Shown piece after piece: positions 43,863-52,674 of a stretch of DNA of 64,000 nucleotides. Origin of the DNA: Ga0077527 sp945862135. Lineage in GTDB: Bacteria; Pseudomonadota; Gammaproteobacteria; Burkholderiales; SG8-41. The notes beneath the pieces are model-generated. The model ran no database searches, had not been told where the DNA came from, and worked only from the letters and a program-made list of their open reading frames with translations. Position 1 is the first letter of the stretch, and each line of letters begins with the position of its first letter. Made by a program: the position numbers and the translations under genes. The stretch covers positions 558,001-622,000 of the forward strand of contig CAXNMF010000001.1 of NCBI GenBank assembly GCA_964203275.1. Reading direction: 5' to 3'.

Positions 43863-44867
43863 GTGAACATCGCCATACTCGGTGCCGGCGCCTGGGGTAC
43901 CGCGCTCGGTATCAATCTCAGTGCGACGCATGCCGTGACCTTGTGGGCGCGCGATCCGCAGCAGATCGAAGCGATGCAACAAAGCCGCAGCAACGAACGT
44001 TATCTTCCCGGACATGCCTTGCCCGCCGCACTGGCGCTGGAGGCGGACGCCGGTCGTGCGCTGGCGGGGCGGGACTGCCTGATTGTTGCCGCGACAGTGG
44101 CCGGTTTGCGTCCCGTGTTGCGCCTGATTCGCAATGCCGGCTGCAAGTCGCCGGTGGTGTGGCTGTGCAAGGGTTTTGAGCGGCCTGATGCGCGGCTGCC
44201 GCATGAGGTATTCGCCGAAGAGGCAGGCGCCAGCCCGGTTCGCTGCGCGGTGCTGTCAGGCCCCAGTTTTGCCCAAGAGGTGGCTGCGGGTTTGCCGACA
44301 GCGCTGACGCTGGCATCGACCGATCCGGTATTTGCCGCCGATACTGCGCGGGCCTTGCATGGGCCATCACTGCGTGTGTATTCAAATGATGATGTGATCG
44401 GCGTCGAGGTGGGAGGCGCAGTCAAGAATGTCATGGCGATCGCTGCCGGCGTTTGCGACGGTCTGGGTCTCGGCCTCAACGCACGTGCGGCGCTGATCAC
44501 GCGGGGGCTTGCCGAAATGACGCGTCTTGGTGTTGCACTCGGCGCACGCGCCGAAACCTTTACCGGTCTTGCCGGGATGGGCGATCTCATTCTGACCTGC
44601 ACTGGCGATCTGTCGCGCAACCGCCGGGTCGGGCTTGCCATCGCGCGTGGTGAAGCAGTGGCTCAGGCCCAGGCCAGCCTAGGGCATGTGGCCGAAGGGG
44701 TGTTTACAGCCGCCGAAGTGCAGCGCCGTGCTCGCGCCTGCGGCATCGAAATGCCGATTACCGATGCAGTTTGCCGGGTTATTGATGCCCCTGGATCCGC
44801 TGCGACAGTAGTACGTGAATTGCTCGCGCGCAACGCCAAACCCGAACACGCGTCCGCGAGTCGTTAG
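43863..44867 (+). CDS. gpsA: NAD(P)H-dependent glycerol-3-phosphate dehydrogenase
   Basis: The 334-residue enzyme makes glycerol-3-phosphate for phospholipid synthesis. It starts at GTG 43863 with the dinucleotide loop ILGAGAWGTALG; further signs are LSGPSFAQEVAAGLPTALTLAS, EVGGAVKNVMAIAAGVCDGLGLGLNARAALITRGLAEMTRLG with the catalytic Lys, and GLAGMGDLILTCTGDLSRNRRVG. Intact and normal length. Confidence 0.95.
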   Translation: MNIAILGAGAWGTALGINLSATHAVTLWARDPQQIEAMQQSRSNERYLPGHALPAALALEADAGRALAGRDCLIVAATVAGLRPVLRLIRNAGCKSPVVWLCKGFERPDARLPHEVFAEEAGASPVRCAVLSGPSFAQEVAAGLPTALTLASTDPVFAADTARALHGPSLRVYSNDDVIGVEVGGAVKNVMAIAAGVCDGLGLGLNARAALITRGLAEMTRLGVALGARAETFTGLAGMGDLILTCTGDLSRNRRVGLAIARGEAVAQAQASLGHVAEGVFTAAEVQRRARACGIEMPITDAVCRVIDAPGSAATVVRELLARNAKPEHASASR

Positions 44868-44891
44868 GTTTGCGGTTGTGACGGCAGTTTT

Positions 44892-45356
44892 TCAGGTGCC
44901 ATCGCGAAAAGCGGTCTGCCGCCACGCTTCGTAAATCACGATGGCTACTGCATTGGACAGATTCAGGCTGCGGCTGTGTTCGCGCATGGGCAGTCGCAAT
45001 CGTCGCTCGTTCGGGAAAGAATCAAGAACGGTTTCCGGCAATCCGCGTGTTTCCGGTCCGAACACCAGCACATCGCCTTCGGTGTACTGCACGGTGTCGT
45101 AACGTGTGTTGCCGCGGGTTGTAATCGCATAAAGACGGCGCTGACCGAGTATTGCAAGACAGGCGTTCCAGTCATCATGCACTTGCATTAAGGCATGTTC
45201 GTGATAGTCGAGGCCGGCACGGGCCAGTGTGCGGTCGTTCAGCGTAAACCCGAGCGGGCGCACCAGATGCAGGCGCGCACCGCTGTTGGCGGCGAGCCGA
45301 ATGACATTGCCGGTATTGGGTGCGATCTCGGGTTCGTAGAGAACGATATCGAACAT
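44892..45356 (-). CDS. trmL: tRNA (cytidine/uridine-34-2'-O)-methyltransferase
   Basis: The 154-residue SPOUT methyltransferase modifies the wobble position of leucine tRNAs. Its knot motifs are APNTGNVIRLAANSGARLHLVRPLGF, LVFGPETRGLP and LPMREHSRSLNLSNAVAIVIYEAWRQ. It converges on gpsA with 24 bases between stops and is divergent from mshE. Bases 45357-45494 are AT-richer and probably hold both promoters (palindrome GATAT/ATATC near 45402). Confidence 0.94.
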   Translation of the reverse strand: MFDIVLYEPEIAPNTGNVIRLAANSGARLHLVRPLGFTLNDRTLARAGLDYHEHALMQVHDDWNACLAILGQRRLYAITTRGNTRYDTVQYTEGDVLVFGPETRGLPETVLDSFPNERRLRLPMREHSRSLNLSNAVAIVIYEAWRQTAFRDGT

Positions 45357-45494
45357 ATGGCTGCTCCCCCCTTGCTTTGGTTGTCACCGGGGCCGGAAGG
45401 GGATATCCTTAAATATCAATAACATGCGCGATGCGCGCAGATGCAGGGTAACGGCAACAGTTGGCGTTCCCGGCATCATTTTGAGCGAAACTCT

Positions 45495-47201
45495 ATGGGC
45501 CGTCCCGAAAAAATCCGGCTGGGTGAAATTCTTGTCCAGCAGAAGTTGCTCACCGAAGAGCAGCTAAAGACGGCCCTCGATGAGCAGAAAAAAACCGGAC
45601 GTCGTCTGGGCCGGGTGTTCATCGAGCGCGGCTTCATTACCGAAGAGCAGATTTCAAAGGCGCTGGCGCGCCAGCTCGGTGCCGATTACATCGACCTCAA
45701 GCACTACAACATCAAGCGTGACGTGGTTGCCCGCCTGCCCGAGACGCAGGCGCGCCGCTACCGCGCGATGGTGCTGGAAGACCGTGGCGCAGCCTACCTT
45801 GTCGGCATGGCCGATCCCTCGGATCTTGCGGCCTATGACGAAATCGCGCGCATCCTCAAACGCGACATCGAACTGGCAGTGGTCACCGAGACCGAACTGC
45901 TGCGCACCATCGATCGCAGCTATCGCCGTACCGAGGAAATCACCGGGCTCGCACAGGAGTTACAGGCCGAAATCGGCGACTCCGGCGCAGTGGATTTTGC
46001 TGCGCTCTCGACAACACCGGGGCTCGAAGAAGCACCGGTCGTCAAATTGCTGCAGACCGTATTTGAAGACGCAACCCAGGCGCGCGCCTCCGACATCCAC
46101 ATCGAGCCGCAGGAGCGGCGGCTGCAGATCCGCTTCCGCATTGACGGCCTGCTGCACCTACAGACGGAAGCCGACAGCAAGATTGCCTCGGCCGTGGTGC
46201 TGCGGCTGAAGCTGATGTCCGGGCTCGACATTGCCGAGAAGCGCATGCCGCAGGATGGACGTTTCAACATCAAGGTGCGGAATGCCGCCGTTGATGTGCG
46301 GATATCGACGATGCCAACGCAGTATGGCGAATCGGTGGTGATGCGTCTGCTCAATCAGGGCAGCGGCATACTCGGACTTGAAAACATCGGCATGCCTGAC
46401 GCGATGCTCGACAAGGTGCGCGAGGTGATCCATCGCCCCAGCGGCATGGTGCTGGTCACTGGTCCCACCGGCAGCGGTAAAACCACCACGTTGTATGCCG
46501 CCCTCAATGAGTTGAACACTGCCGAGCGCAAGATCATCACCGTCGAAGACCCGGTCGAATACCGCCTGCCCGGCATCAATCAGGTGCAGGTCAATGAAAA
46601 AATCGAACTGACCTTCGATCGCGTGCTGCGCTCCGCCTTGCGTCAGGATCCGGACGTCGTGCTGGTCGGTGAGATGCGTGACGAGAATACGGTTGAAACC
46701 GGGCTGCGCGCCTCAATGACCGGTCACATGGTGTTTTCCACTTTGCACACCAATGATGCGATCAGTACGCCAATACGTCTGCTCGACATGGGGGCGCCGC
46801 GCTACATGGTCGCCCTGTCGCTGCAACTGGTCATCGCGCAGCGTCTGCTGCGTGTGATCTGTGAAAGCTGCATTGAAGACTATGAACCGTTGCCGTCCGA
46901 GCACGAATGGCTGCGCAGCGAACTTGGCGACAGCGTTGATCAATACCGCTTCAAGCGGGGCCGCGGCTGTTCGCATTGCAATGGCACCGGCTTTGTCGGA
47001 CGCACCGGCGTGTACGAAATGCTGGAAATGACCAAGTCAGTGGTCGAAGCCGCCAATCAGGACGATGTACAGCAGTTCATGAAGGTTGCCCGCGCGCAGA
47101 TTGGCCGGGAAACCTTGCGCCACCGCGCCGCCGAACTTGCGGCCAGCGGCCGCACCACGCCCAACGAGGCGATGCGCATCAGCAGCCAGCTCGACGAGTA
47201 A
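45495..47201 (+). CDS. mshE: MSHA pilus extension ATPase (GspE/PilB family) with c-di-GMP-binding N-domain
   Basis: The 568-residue cytoplasmic ATPase powers pilus extension. The N-terminus has two 24-residue MshEN-type motifs separated by five residues: 8-31 (RLG at 8-10, ending Q31) and 37-60 (RLGRVFIERGF, ending Q60), the pattern that binds cyclic di-GMP. The first motif has Lys at position 10 where Gly is usual. The ATPase part shows Walker A GPTGSGKTTTLYA, an Asp box IITVEDPVEY, Walker B ALRQDPDVVLVGEMRD, the His box and a four-Cys zinc site (CESC, CSHC). ATG 45495 was chosen; upstream codons lack a ribosome site. Six bases precede mshG. Confidence 0.95.
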   Translation: MGRPEKIRLGEILVQQKLLTEEQLKTALDEQKKTGRRLGRVFIERGFITEEQISKALARQLGADYIDLKHYNIKRDVVARLPETQARRYRAMVLEDRGAAYLVGMADPSDLAAYDEIARILKRDIELAVVTETELLRTIDRSYRRTEEITGLAQELQAEIGDSGAVDFAALSTTPGLEEAPVVKLLQTVFEDATQARASDIHIEPQERRLQIRFRIDGLLHLQTEADSKIASAVVLRLKLMSGLDIAEKRMPQDGRFNIKVRNAAVDVRISTMPTQYGESVVMRLLNQGSGILGLENIGMPDAMLDKVREVIHRPSGMVLVTGPTGSGKTTTLYAALNELNTAERKIITVEDPVEYRLPGINQVQVNEKIELTFDRVLRSALRQDPDVVLVGEMRDENTVETGLRASMTGHMVFSTLHTNDAISTPIRLLDMGAPRYMVALSLQLVIAQRLLRVICESCIEDYEPLPSEHEWLRSELGDSVDQYRFKRGRGCSHCNGTGFVGRTGVYEMLEMTKSVVEAANQDDVQQFMKVARAQIGRETLRHRAAELAASGRTTPNEAMRISSQLDE

Positions 47202-47206
47202 GCACC

Positions 47207-48436
47207 GTGCCTTTTTTTACCTACAAGGGACGCGACGGCCGGGGTGAGGCGGTGCAAGGGGTTCTTGAAGGCGCGGACAGCGGCGCCGTGGCGGGACAGC
47301 TGTTTGGTTCCGGCATCGTGCCGCTCGAAATCACACCTTCGGCGCCGCCGCGGGAAAAAAACGAATTTCTCGAGAAACTCTTCAACAAGGGCAAGGTCAG
47401 CCATACCGACGTGTTGCTCTACAGCCGCCAGATGTTCACGCTGCTCAAGGCCGGTGTGCCGATCATGGGCGCGTTGAAGGGGCTGGAAGATTCCACTGAC
47501 AACAAGCGCTTTGCGGAAGTCGTGCGCGACGTTCGCGAGAGCCTCGACACCGGCCGTGAAATGTCGGCATCGCTGGCGCGTCATCCGGATGTGTTTTCGC
47601 AGTTTTATACGTCGATGGTCAGCGTGGGCGAGCAGACCGGACGGCTGGAGGAGGTGTTTCTGCGGCTGTTCGAGCACCTTGAGTTCGAGAAATTCATGCG
47701 TGAACAGATCAAGGCTGCGCTGCGTTACCCGTCGTTCGTGATTGCGACCATGGGTGTCGCCATCGTTGTCATCAATATTTTTGTCATTCCCGCGTTTGCC
47801 AAGGTCTACAAGGGTTTCAAGACCGAACTGCCGCTGATGACCAAGGTGCTGATCGGCTTCTCGAATTTCATGGCCGATAACTGGTATTTCATCCTTGCTG
47901 CATTTATCGGATTGATCTTCGCATTTCGTGCCTGGACCGGCAGCGCGCGCGGACGCATGCAATGGGACCGCATCAAACTACGCATTCCGATCGCCGGTCC
48001 GATTGTGCTGAAAGCGACGCTGGCGCGGTTTGCGCGCAGTTTCTCGATGGCCTTCCGTAGCGGCGTGCCGGTGACCAGTGCGTTGGCGATGGTTGCCGGT
48101 ACCGTCGATAACGTATTCGTGGCCGATCGCATCAATCGCATGCGCGAGGGTGTCGAACGCGGTGAATCGATACTGCGCACCGCGCGCGATGCCAAAGTGT
48201 TCACACCGGTGGTGTTGCAGATGATTGCAGTGGGTGAGGAATCCGGCGCACTGGACGACCTGACTTCGGAAATCGCCGACCTGTATCAGCGCGAAGTCGA
48301 ATATGAGATCAAGAACCTCAGTGCACAGATCGAGCCCATCCTGATCGTTGCGCTGGGCGTCATGGTGCTGATCCTGGCACTCGGCGTGTTCCTGCCGATC
48401 TGGGACCTCGGCAATGCGGCTCTCGGCAAGAAATAG
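47207..48436 (+). CDS. mshG: MSHA inner-membrane platform protein (GspF/PilC family)
   Basis: The 409-residue platform protein couples the ATPase to pilin movement. It has two GspF repeats: one near LLYSRQMFTLLKAGVPIMGALKGLEDST and the other near ATLARFARSFSMAFRSGVPVTSALAMVAGTV, each followed by helices, with three membrane segments in all (the last is ILIVALGVMVLILALGVFLPIW). Start GTG 47207 follows mshE by five bases. Confidence 0.93.
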   Translation: MPFFTYKGRDGRGEAVQGVLEGADSGAVAGQLFGSGIVPLEITPSAPPREKNEFLEKLFNKGKVSHTDVLLYSRQMFTLLKAGVPIMGALKGLEDSTDNKRFAEVVRDVRESLDTGREMSASLARHPDVFSQFYTSMVSVGEQTGRLEEVFLRLFEHLEFEKFMREQIKAALRYPSFVIATMGVAIVVINIFVIPAFAKVYKGFKTELPLMTKVLIGFSNFMADNWYFILAAFIGLIFAFRAWTGSARGRMQWDRIKLRIPIAGPIVLKATLARFARSFSMAFRSGVPVTSALAMVAGTVDNVFVADRINRMREGVERGESILRTARDAKVFTPVVLQMIAVGEESGALDDLTSEIADLYQREVEYEIKNLSAQIEPILIVALGVMVLILALGVFLPIWDLGNAALGKK

Positions 48437-48440
48437 GGGA

Positions 48441-48944
48441 ATGATCCGCAGCGCGCGCGGCTTTTCCCTGTTGGAACTGTCCGTGGTTGTCGCCGTGTGG
48501 GCCGTTCTGTTCGGTGTTTTTCTGGAGCGCCTCACTTATTACCAGGAGACTGCTGAACACGCGCGCTTCGAATCCGAACTGCAGTCATTTAAAACCGGAT
48601 TGCAGTTGCGCATGGCGGAACTGATTTCGACGAACCGGGAACGCGAGTTGCGGCAAATGGAAACCGACAACCCCTTGCGCTGGTTGGGTCAGGCGCCCGC
48701 GACTTATTCCGGTGAATACCCGAGCAACCCCGAACCTGGCAACTGGTACTATGATTCAACGACCCGTGAATTGGTCTATGTGCCTAATTTGAAACGATTT
48801 CTGAAAATTGCTGAGTCACGCCGACCTACTCAGCTACGGTTTCGGGTGAAGATCAGTTATCAGCCGGTGTATGCCCCGGGCGGACGGATCCGTGGGGTCG
48901 CCGGAATCGGGTTGGAAGCATCACCACTTTATCAGTGGTTGTGA
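48441..48944 (+). CDS. mshF: MSHA pseudopilin-type protein in the MshF position
   Basis: The 167-residue protein has a type IV prepilin leader, MIRSARG|FSLLELSVVVAVWAVLFGVFLERL, with the cleavage glycine and Glu five residues later. The soluble part has no pilin disulfide. It lies between the platform gene and the pilins, where mshF is found in Vibrio, so I assign it by position and leader. A GGGGA box precedes ATG 48441. Confidence 0.78.
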   Translation: MIRSARGFSLLELSVVVAVWAVLFGVFLERLTYYQETAEHARFESELQSFKTGLQLRMAELISTNRERELRQMETDNPLRWLGQAPATYSGEYPSNPEPGNWYYDSTTRELVYVPNLKRFLKIAESRRPTQLRFRVKISYQPVYAPGGRIRGVAGIGLEASPLYQWL

Positions 48945-49022
48945 ATATAATTTCCAGTATGCACCATCCATATTTCCTGTATTATCAAGAACATGCATTC
49001 CATTCTGCGTGATAAAAATCAC

Positions 49023-49505
49023 ATGATCAAAATGCGTCGCGTCTCCGGTTTTACATTGATTGAGCTGATTGTCGTCATCATCATCCTGTCAATTCTTGCC
49101 GCAACAGCGCTGCCGCGCTTCGCCAATCTGCAGGTGCAGGCGCGGGTTGCCAAGCTCAATGCTGCGCTCGGTGCGATGAAGGGCGCCTCCGCTCTGGCGC
49201 ATGCTTCCTGTCTTGCCTCAACGCCGCAGTGCACAGCCACGCTGTTGATGGAAGGTGTGAACGTGACCATGGTCAATACCTATCCGACCGCAGATGCGGC
49301 GGGCATTGTCACAGCAGCCGGTTTGAATGTCGGTCCCACTTCGGCTGATGGTTACGACATCCAGGGCGGCGGCGCGGCGGCCGGCACTTCGGTGACAGTG
49401 ATGGTGCTGGGCAACAATCCACCAACCTGCAGTTTTACTTACACATCGCCGGTTGCAGCCAATCAGTCGCCGGTGTTCGGAATACTTGTAACGTCGGGCT
49501 GTTAG
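49023..49505 (+). CDS. mshB: MSHA minor or second pilin, MshB position
   Basis: The 160-residue prepilin has the leader MIKMRRVSG|FTLIELIVVIIILSILAATALPRFANLQ, with Glu at +5, and a C-terminal domain with a Cys pair (PPTCSF...TSGC) that likely closes the D-region loop. Starts at 48993 and 49032 are also possible; 49023 gives a typical short leader. It lacks the strong ribosome site of the next gene, suggesting a lower level. Confidence 0.85.
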   Translation: MIKMRRVSGFTLIELIVVIIILSILAATALPRFANLQVQARVAKLNAALGAMKGASALAHASCLASTPQCTATLLMEGVNVTMVNTYPTADAAGIVTAAGLNVGPTSADGYDIQGGGAAAGTSVTVMVLGNNPPTCSFTYTSPVAANQSPVFGILVTSGC

Positions 49506-49560
49506 TCCGGTATTTTCTTTTTTGCAGCAAGGTATCTCGGTTTTGCTTAAGGAGGTCTAA

Positions 49561-50013
49561 ATGAAACAGCAACAGGGTTTTACAATCATTGAGCTGATCG
49601 TCGTCATCGTCGTGCTGGGTATTCTGGCGGCGACCGCGATCCCGCGGTTTGCCGATGTCGGCGTCGCGGCGCGCGTTGCGTCGATGCGCGGCGTTGAGGG
49701 CAGCATGAATTCGGCGAGGGAAATCATGCGCGCCAATTGGTATGCCGCAGGCTCGGCTACTCTGGCAACGGTGACTGCCGCTGACGGTACAATTATCGGG
49801 GTGCAGACAACGCCTGCGGCTCGTGCGGGTTTTCCGACGGCTCAGGGTATGGATGATGCTTTGAGTGTCGGTGGCGGGATTGATTGCACTGTCGCTGCTG
49901 GCGTGACGACTTGCATCCCGCAAGGCTTTCCCCTTTGCACTGTGACCTACACCGAAGCCACTGCAGTCGTAGATGCTGGTGCGCTGAACACCGCGACCAA
50001 CTGCGGCGGCTGA
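49561..50013 (+). CDS. mshA: Major MSHA-type pilin
   Basis: The 150-residue prepilin has a very short leader, MKQQQG|FTIIELIVVIVVLGILAATAIPRFADV, with Glu at +5, and the MshA-like region AREIMRANWYAAGSATLATVTAADG. Four cysteines (DCTVAAG, TTCIPQG, PLCTV, TNCGG) allow two disulfides in the surface loop. TAAGGAGGT, a full match to the anti-Shine-Dalgarno, lies just upstream, and a hairpin follows the gene; both point to the highest expression among the pilins. Confidence 0.88.
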   Translation: MKQQQGFTIIELIVVIVVLGILAATAIPRFADVGVAARVASMRGVEGSMNSAREIMRANWYAAGSATLATVTAADGTIIGVQTTPAARAGFPTAQGMDDALSVGGGIDCTVAAGVTTCIPQGFPLCTVTYTEATAVVDAGALNTATNCGG

Positions 50014-50057
50014 TCATAACGGCGCAACCGGCCCGCATCCGCGGGTGACTGCGCAGC

Positions 50058-50099
50058 GGGTGAGGGGAGCGATGAGCGACCTTCACCCGTTTTCATTTG
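50058..50099 (+). terminator. Terminator-like attenuator between the major pilin and the minor pilins
   Basis: GGGTGAGG (50058-50065) pairs with CCTTCACCC (50080-50088) with one bulge around a 14-base loop, followed by GTTTTCATTTG. Placed 45 bases after the mshA stop, it could end most transcripts there and let a fraction continue into mshC-Q. Confidence 0.5.
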
Positions 50100-50106
50100 T
50101 GCTGCC

Positions 50107-50568
50107 ATGACCTACGCCAACCGCCAATGCACACGAGGATTCACGACCATTGAACTGGTCGTGACCATCGTCGTCATCGGCGCGCTCGCGGCATTCGCAG
50201 TGCCGCGTTTCATCGGCCGCGACAGTTTCGATTCGCGCGGTTTTTACGACAATTCGGTCGCCATCGTCCGGCTGGCGCAAAAGACGGCGGTGGCCTGGCG
50301 CCGCAATGTGTTTGTCTGTGTGACGGCGACGCAGGTCACTGCAGGGACTGCAGCGGGTTGCGGTACGCCGCTGACTAATCCCGTCAGCGGCGGTGCTGCG
50401 ACTGAAACCGTGCCGGCGGGCGTCACGCTGAATACTGTGACCTTCAGTTTTGACCGTCTCGGACGTCCCAGCACGGCAACGACCATCACTTTCTCCACCA
50501 CGATCCCCGGCGACATCACACGCCAGATCAGCGTTGCAGCAGAGACCGGTTATGTCGCCGCAAACTGA
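50107..50568 (+). CDS. mshC: MSHA minor pilin, MshC position
   Basis: The 153-residue protein has the leader MTYANRQCTRG|FTTIELVVTIVVIGALAAFAVPRF with Glu at +5, and a GspH-like body (TAVAWRRNVFVCVTATQ and FSFDRLGRPSTATTITF). Such GspH/FimT-type minor pilins prime pilus assembly. Its end overlaps mshD by 17 bases. Confidence 0.85.
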   Translation: MTYANRQCTRGFTTIELVVTIVVIGALAAFAVPRFIGRDSFDSRGFYDNSVAIVRLAQKTAVAWRRNVFVCVTATQVTAGTAAGCGTPLTNPVSGGAATETVPAGVTLNTVTFSFDRLGRPSTATTITFSTTIPGDITRQISVAAETGYVAAN

Positions 50569-51157
50569 GCACCGGTCGCTGTGGTCACGGTGCCGCCAGC
50601 GCGGTGCGTCGCTGGTTGAATTGATCATGTTCATTGTGGTGATCGGCGCCGGATTGGCGGGCATCATTGGCATCTGGCAAACCACCGCGCAGGGCAGTGC
50701 TAACCCGTTGATCCAGAAACAGGCGCTGGCCATTGCCGAGGCTTACCTGGAAGAAGCGCTGGCCATGCCGTTCACGTATTGCGATCCTGATGATGCCAAC
50801 GCGGCAACGGCAACATCAGCGGCGCTGGGCATCGTGCCTACACTTTGCGCAACGACTCTGGAGGGCATCGGCCCGGAGGGCGGCGAAACGCGGGGCAGCA
50901 ATACGACGCCATTCGACAACGTCAGCGATTACCATGGCCTTGCCGGGGTGCCGGCTGCAATCGACGGCACGCCGATCACCGGACTGGGTTCATATTCGGT
51001 GACGGTTGCGGTGGCCGCGCAAACCCTTATAGCGACAACGGCAACGGTTCCGGCTGCTGCAAGCCAGCGTGTCACCGTGACCGTGACTGGCCCCGGCAAT
51101 ACCACGGTTACCCTCGACGGATATCGCACCCGATATGCGCCCAATGCCCTGCCCTGA
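50552..51157 (+). CDS. mshD: MSHA minor pilin, MshD position
   Basis: The 201-residue protein has the leader MSPQTEHRSLWSRCRQRG|ASLVELIMFIVVIGAGLAGIIGIW, with Glu at +5 and Ala at +1, then QKQALAIAEAYLEEALAMPFTYCDPDD, a PilV/GspI-like helix (ALAIAEAYLEE) and a beta-rich tail. Start ATG 50552 lies inside mshC, giving coupled translation; the longer frame to 50450 has no leader. Confidence 0.85.
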   Translation: MSPQTEHRSLWSRCRQRGASLVELIMFIVVIGAGLAGIIGIWQTTAQGSANPLIQKQALAIAEAYLEEALAMPFTYCDPDDANAATATSAALGIVPTLCATTLEGIGPEGGETRGSNTTPFDNVSDYHGLAGVPAAIDGTPITGLGSYSVTVAVAAQTLIATTATVPAAASQRVTVTVTGPGNTTVTLDGYRTRYAPNALP

Positions 51158-51164
51158 AATCACG

Positions 51165-51992
51165 ATGACAGCCAACCTGGTCAATCAGCGCGGCGTCACG
51201 CTGGTCGAACTGGTGATGGTGATCGTCGTTACCGGCATCATCGCCGCGGGCGTCGCGGTGTTCATCCAGCGTCCGGTGGAGGGCTATATCGATGCCGCCC
51301 GCCGCGCCACGCTGACGGATGAGGCAGATACGGCGCTGCGCCGGATCACCCGTGATCTGCGCACCGCATTGCCGAACAGCGTGCGTGTCGATCCCAGCGG
51401 TAAATTTATTGAATACATCGAAACCATCGGCGGCGGCCGTTACCGCGCAGAGCCCGACAGTCTCGGCGGCGGAGAGATTCTCGATTTCACGGCGGCGGAC
51501 ACAACTTTTGATGTCCTCGGACCGGTGCCGACGCTCAGCGCCGGCAATCATATCGTTGTCTACAACCTGTTCAGCACCGGCACGGTGTCGAACGCCTATC
51601 AGGGCAGCAACCGCGCGTCGTTTGTCAGCGTGGCGCCCCCGACCATCACAATTGCGCCGGTGGTCAGTCTGCCGTTTCCCGAGCCATCCCCGGCCAAACG
51701 TTTTCACGTAGTCACTGGGCCGGTGACCTACGGCTGCGTCGGTAATCAACTGTTGCGTTACTCCGGTTACCCCTACAACACCGCACAGTTGGCGCCTCCT
51801 GTGGGCGGCAGCAGTGCGGTGCTGGCGGCCAATATCGACTTTGATGCATGCGATTTTTCCTATGCAGAAGGCTCCTTGGGGGAGCGTACTGGCACGGTGT
51901 CGATGATTCTGCAAATCAACAGCGTTACCGCCGGCGGCGCCATCGAAAGAGTGCGGCTGTTCCAGCAGGCGCAGGTTAACAATTCGCCATGA
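51165..51992 (+). CDS. mshO: MSHA minor pilin, MshO position
   Basis: The 275-residue PilW/GspJ-like minor pilin has the leader MTANLVNQRG|VTLVELVMVIVVTGIIAAGVAVFI with Glu at +5, then ATLTDEADTALRRITRDLRTALPNSVRV, a conserved GspJ-type helix region, and a large beta-rich domain with two cysteines. ATG 51165 was chosen over ATGs at 51135 and 51144. Overlaps mshP by four bases. Confidence 0.85.
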   Translation: MTANLVNQRGVTLVELVMVIVVTGIIAAGVAVFIQRPVEGYIDAARRATLTDEADTALRRITRDLRTALPNSVRVDPSGKFIEYIETIGGGRYRAEPDSLGGGEILDFTAADTTFDVLGPVPTLSAGNHIVVYNLFSTGTVSNAYQGSNRASFVSVAPPTITIAPVVSLPFPEPSPAKRFHVVTGPVTYGCVGNQLLRYSGYPYNTAQLAPPVGGSSAVLAANIDFDACDFSYAEGSLGERTGTVSMILQINSVTAGGAIERVRLFQQAQVNNSP

Positions 51993-52495
51993 GCATGCGC
52001 ATTCCACAACACGTCCGCGGTTTCAGCTTGATCACCGCAATTTTTCTGCTGGTGGTGCTGGCCTCGCTGGGTGCGTTCATGGTGATTTTCACCGGGCTCC
52101 AGCAAAGTACCGTGCAGGCCGACGTGCTGGGCGTGCGCGCCTACTACGCCGCGCGCGCCGGGGCGGAGTGGGCGCTGTATCGCACACTGGATCCCGACAG
52201 CACGATCGCACCGGGACCCGCGGCTTTTGTGGGTTGTGCCTCCGCTTCCGGCACCATCAACACCATGGGTGGATCGCTGTCGCCGTTCACCGTCGAGATC
52301 GGATGCAGCGAGACCGTGCATACCGAGGCAACTCGCACCCTTCATGTCTACGAAATCACGGCAACTGCCTGCAACAGTGCGACCTGTCCTGCGGTATCGC
52401 CCTCGAGCGGATATGTCGAACGTCAGATTGCCGTCACTGTGGCCAAATGCAAAGACCCGTCTGCCCCGGCACCGCGATACGAGTGTGGGTCATAA
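51989..52495 (+). CDS. mshP: MSHA minor-pilin-like protein, MshP position
   Basis: The 168-residue protein has a prepilin-like leader MSMRIPQHVRG|FSLITAIFLLVVLASLGAFMVIF, with Thr rather than Glu at +5, as in GspK/PilX tip components. The body shows QADVLGVRAYYAARAGAEWALYR, the PilX-type helix, and six or more cysteines. It may cap the minor-pilin tip complex (inference). ATGA overlap with mshO. Confidence 0.85.
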   Translation: MSMRIPQHVRGFSLITAIFLLVVLASLGAFMVIFTGLQQSTVQADVLGVRAYYAARAGAEWALYRTLDPDSTIAPGPAAFVGCASASGTINTMGGSLSPFTVEIGCSETVHTEATRTLHVYEITATACNSATCPAVSPSSGYVERQIAVTVAKCKDPSAPAPRYECGS

Positions 52496-52674
52496 ATGTC
52501 AATTAAATCAATTACTTGTGAGTTTATGATCGGGTCTGCTCGCGAACCCGTCGCGATCAGGCGCAAACCTTGCTCCGGCAACCTGCAACCCTTTCAACGC
52601 CGCACATCATGCTGATCAACGGGAATCCGAAATTGTTTTCATATGTTTGGCTTTGGGGGCCACTGCGAAGTTTG

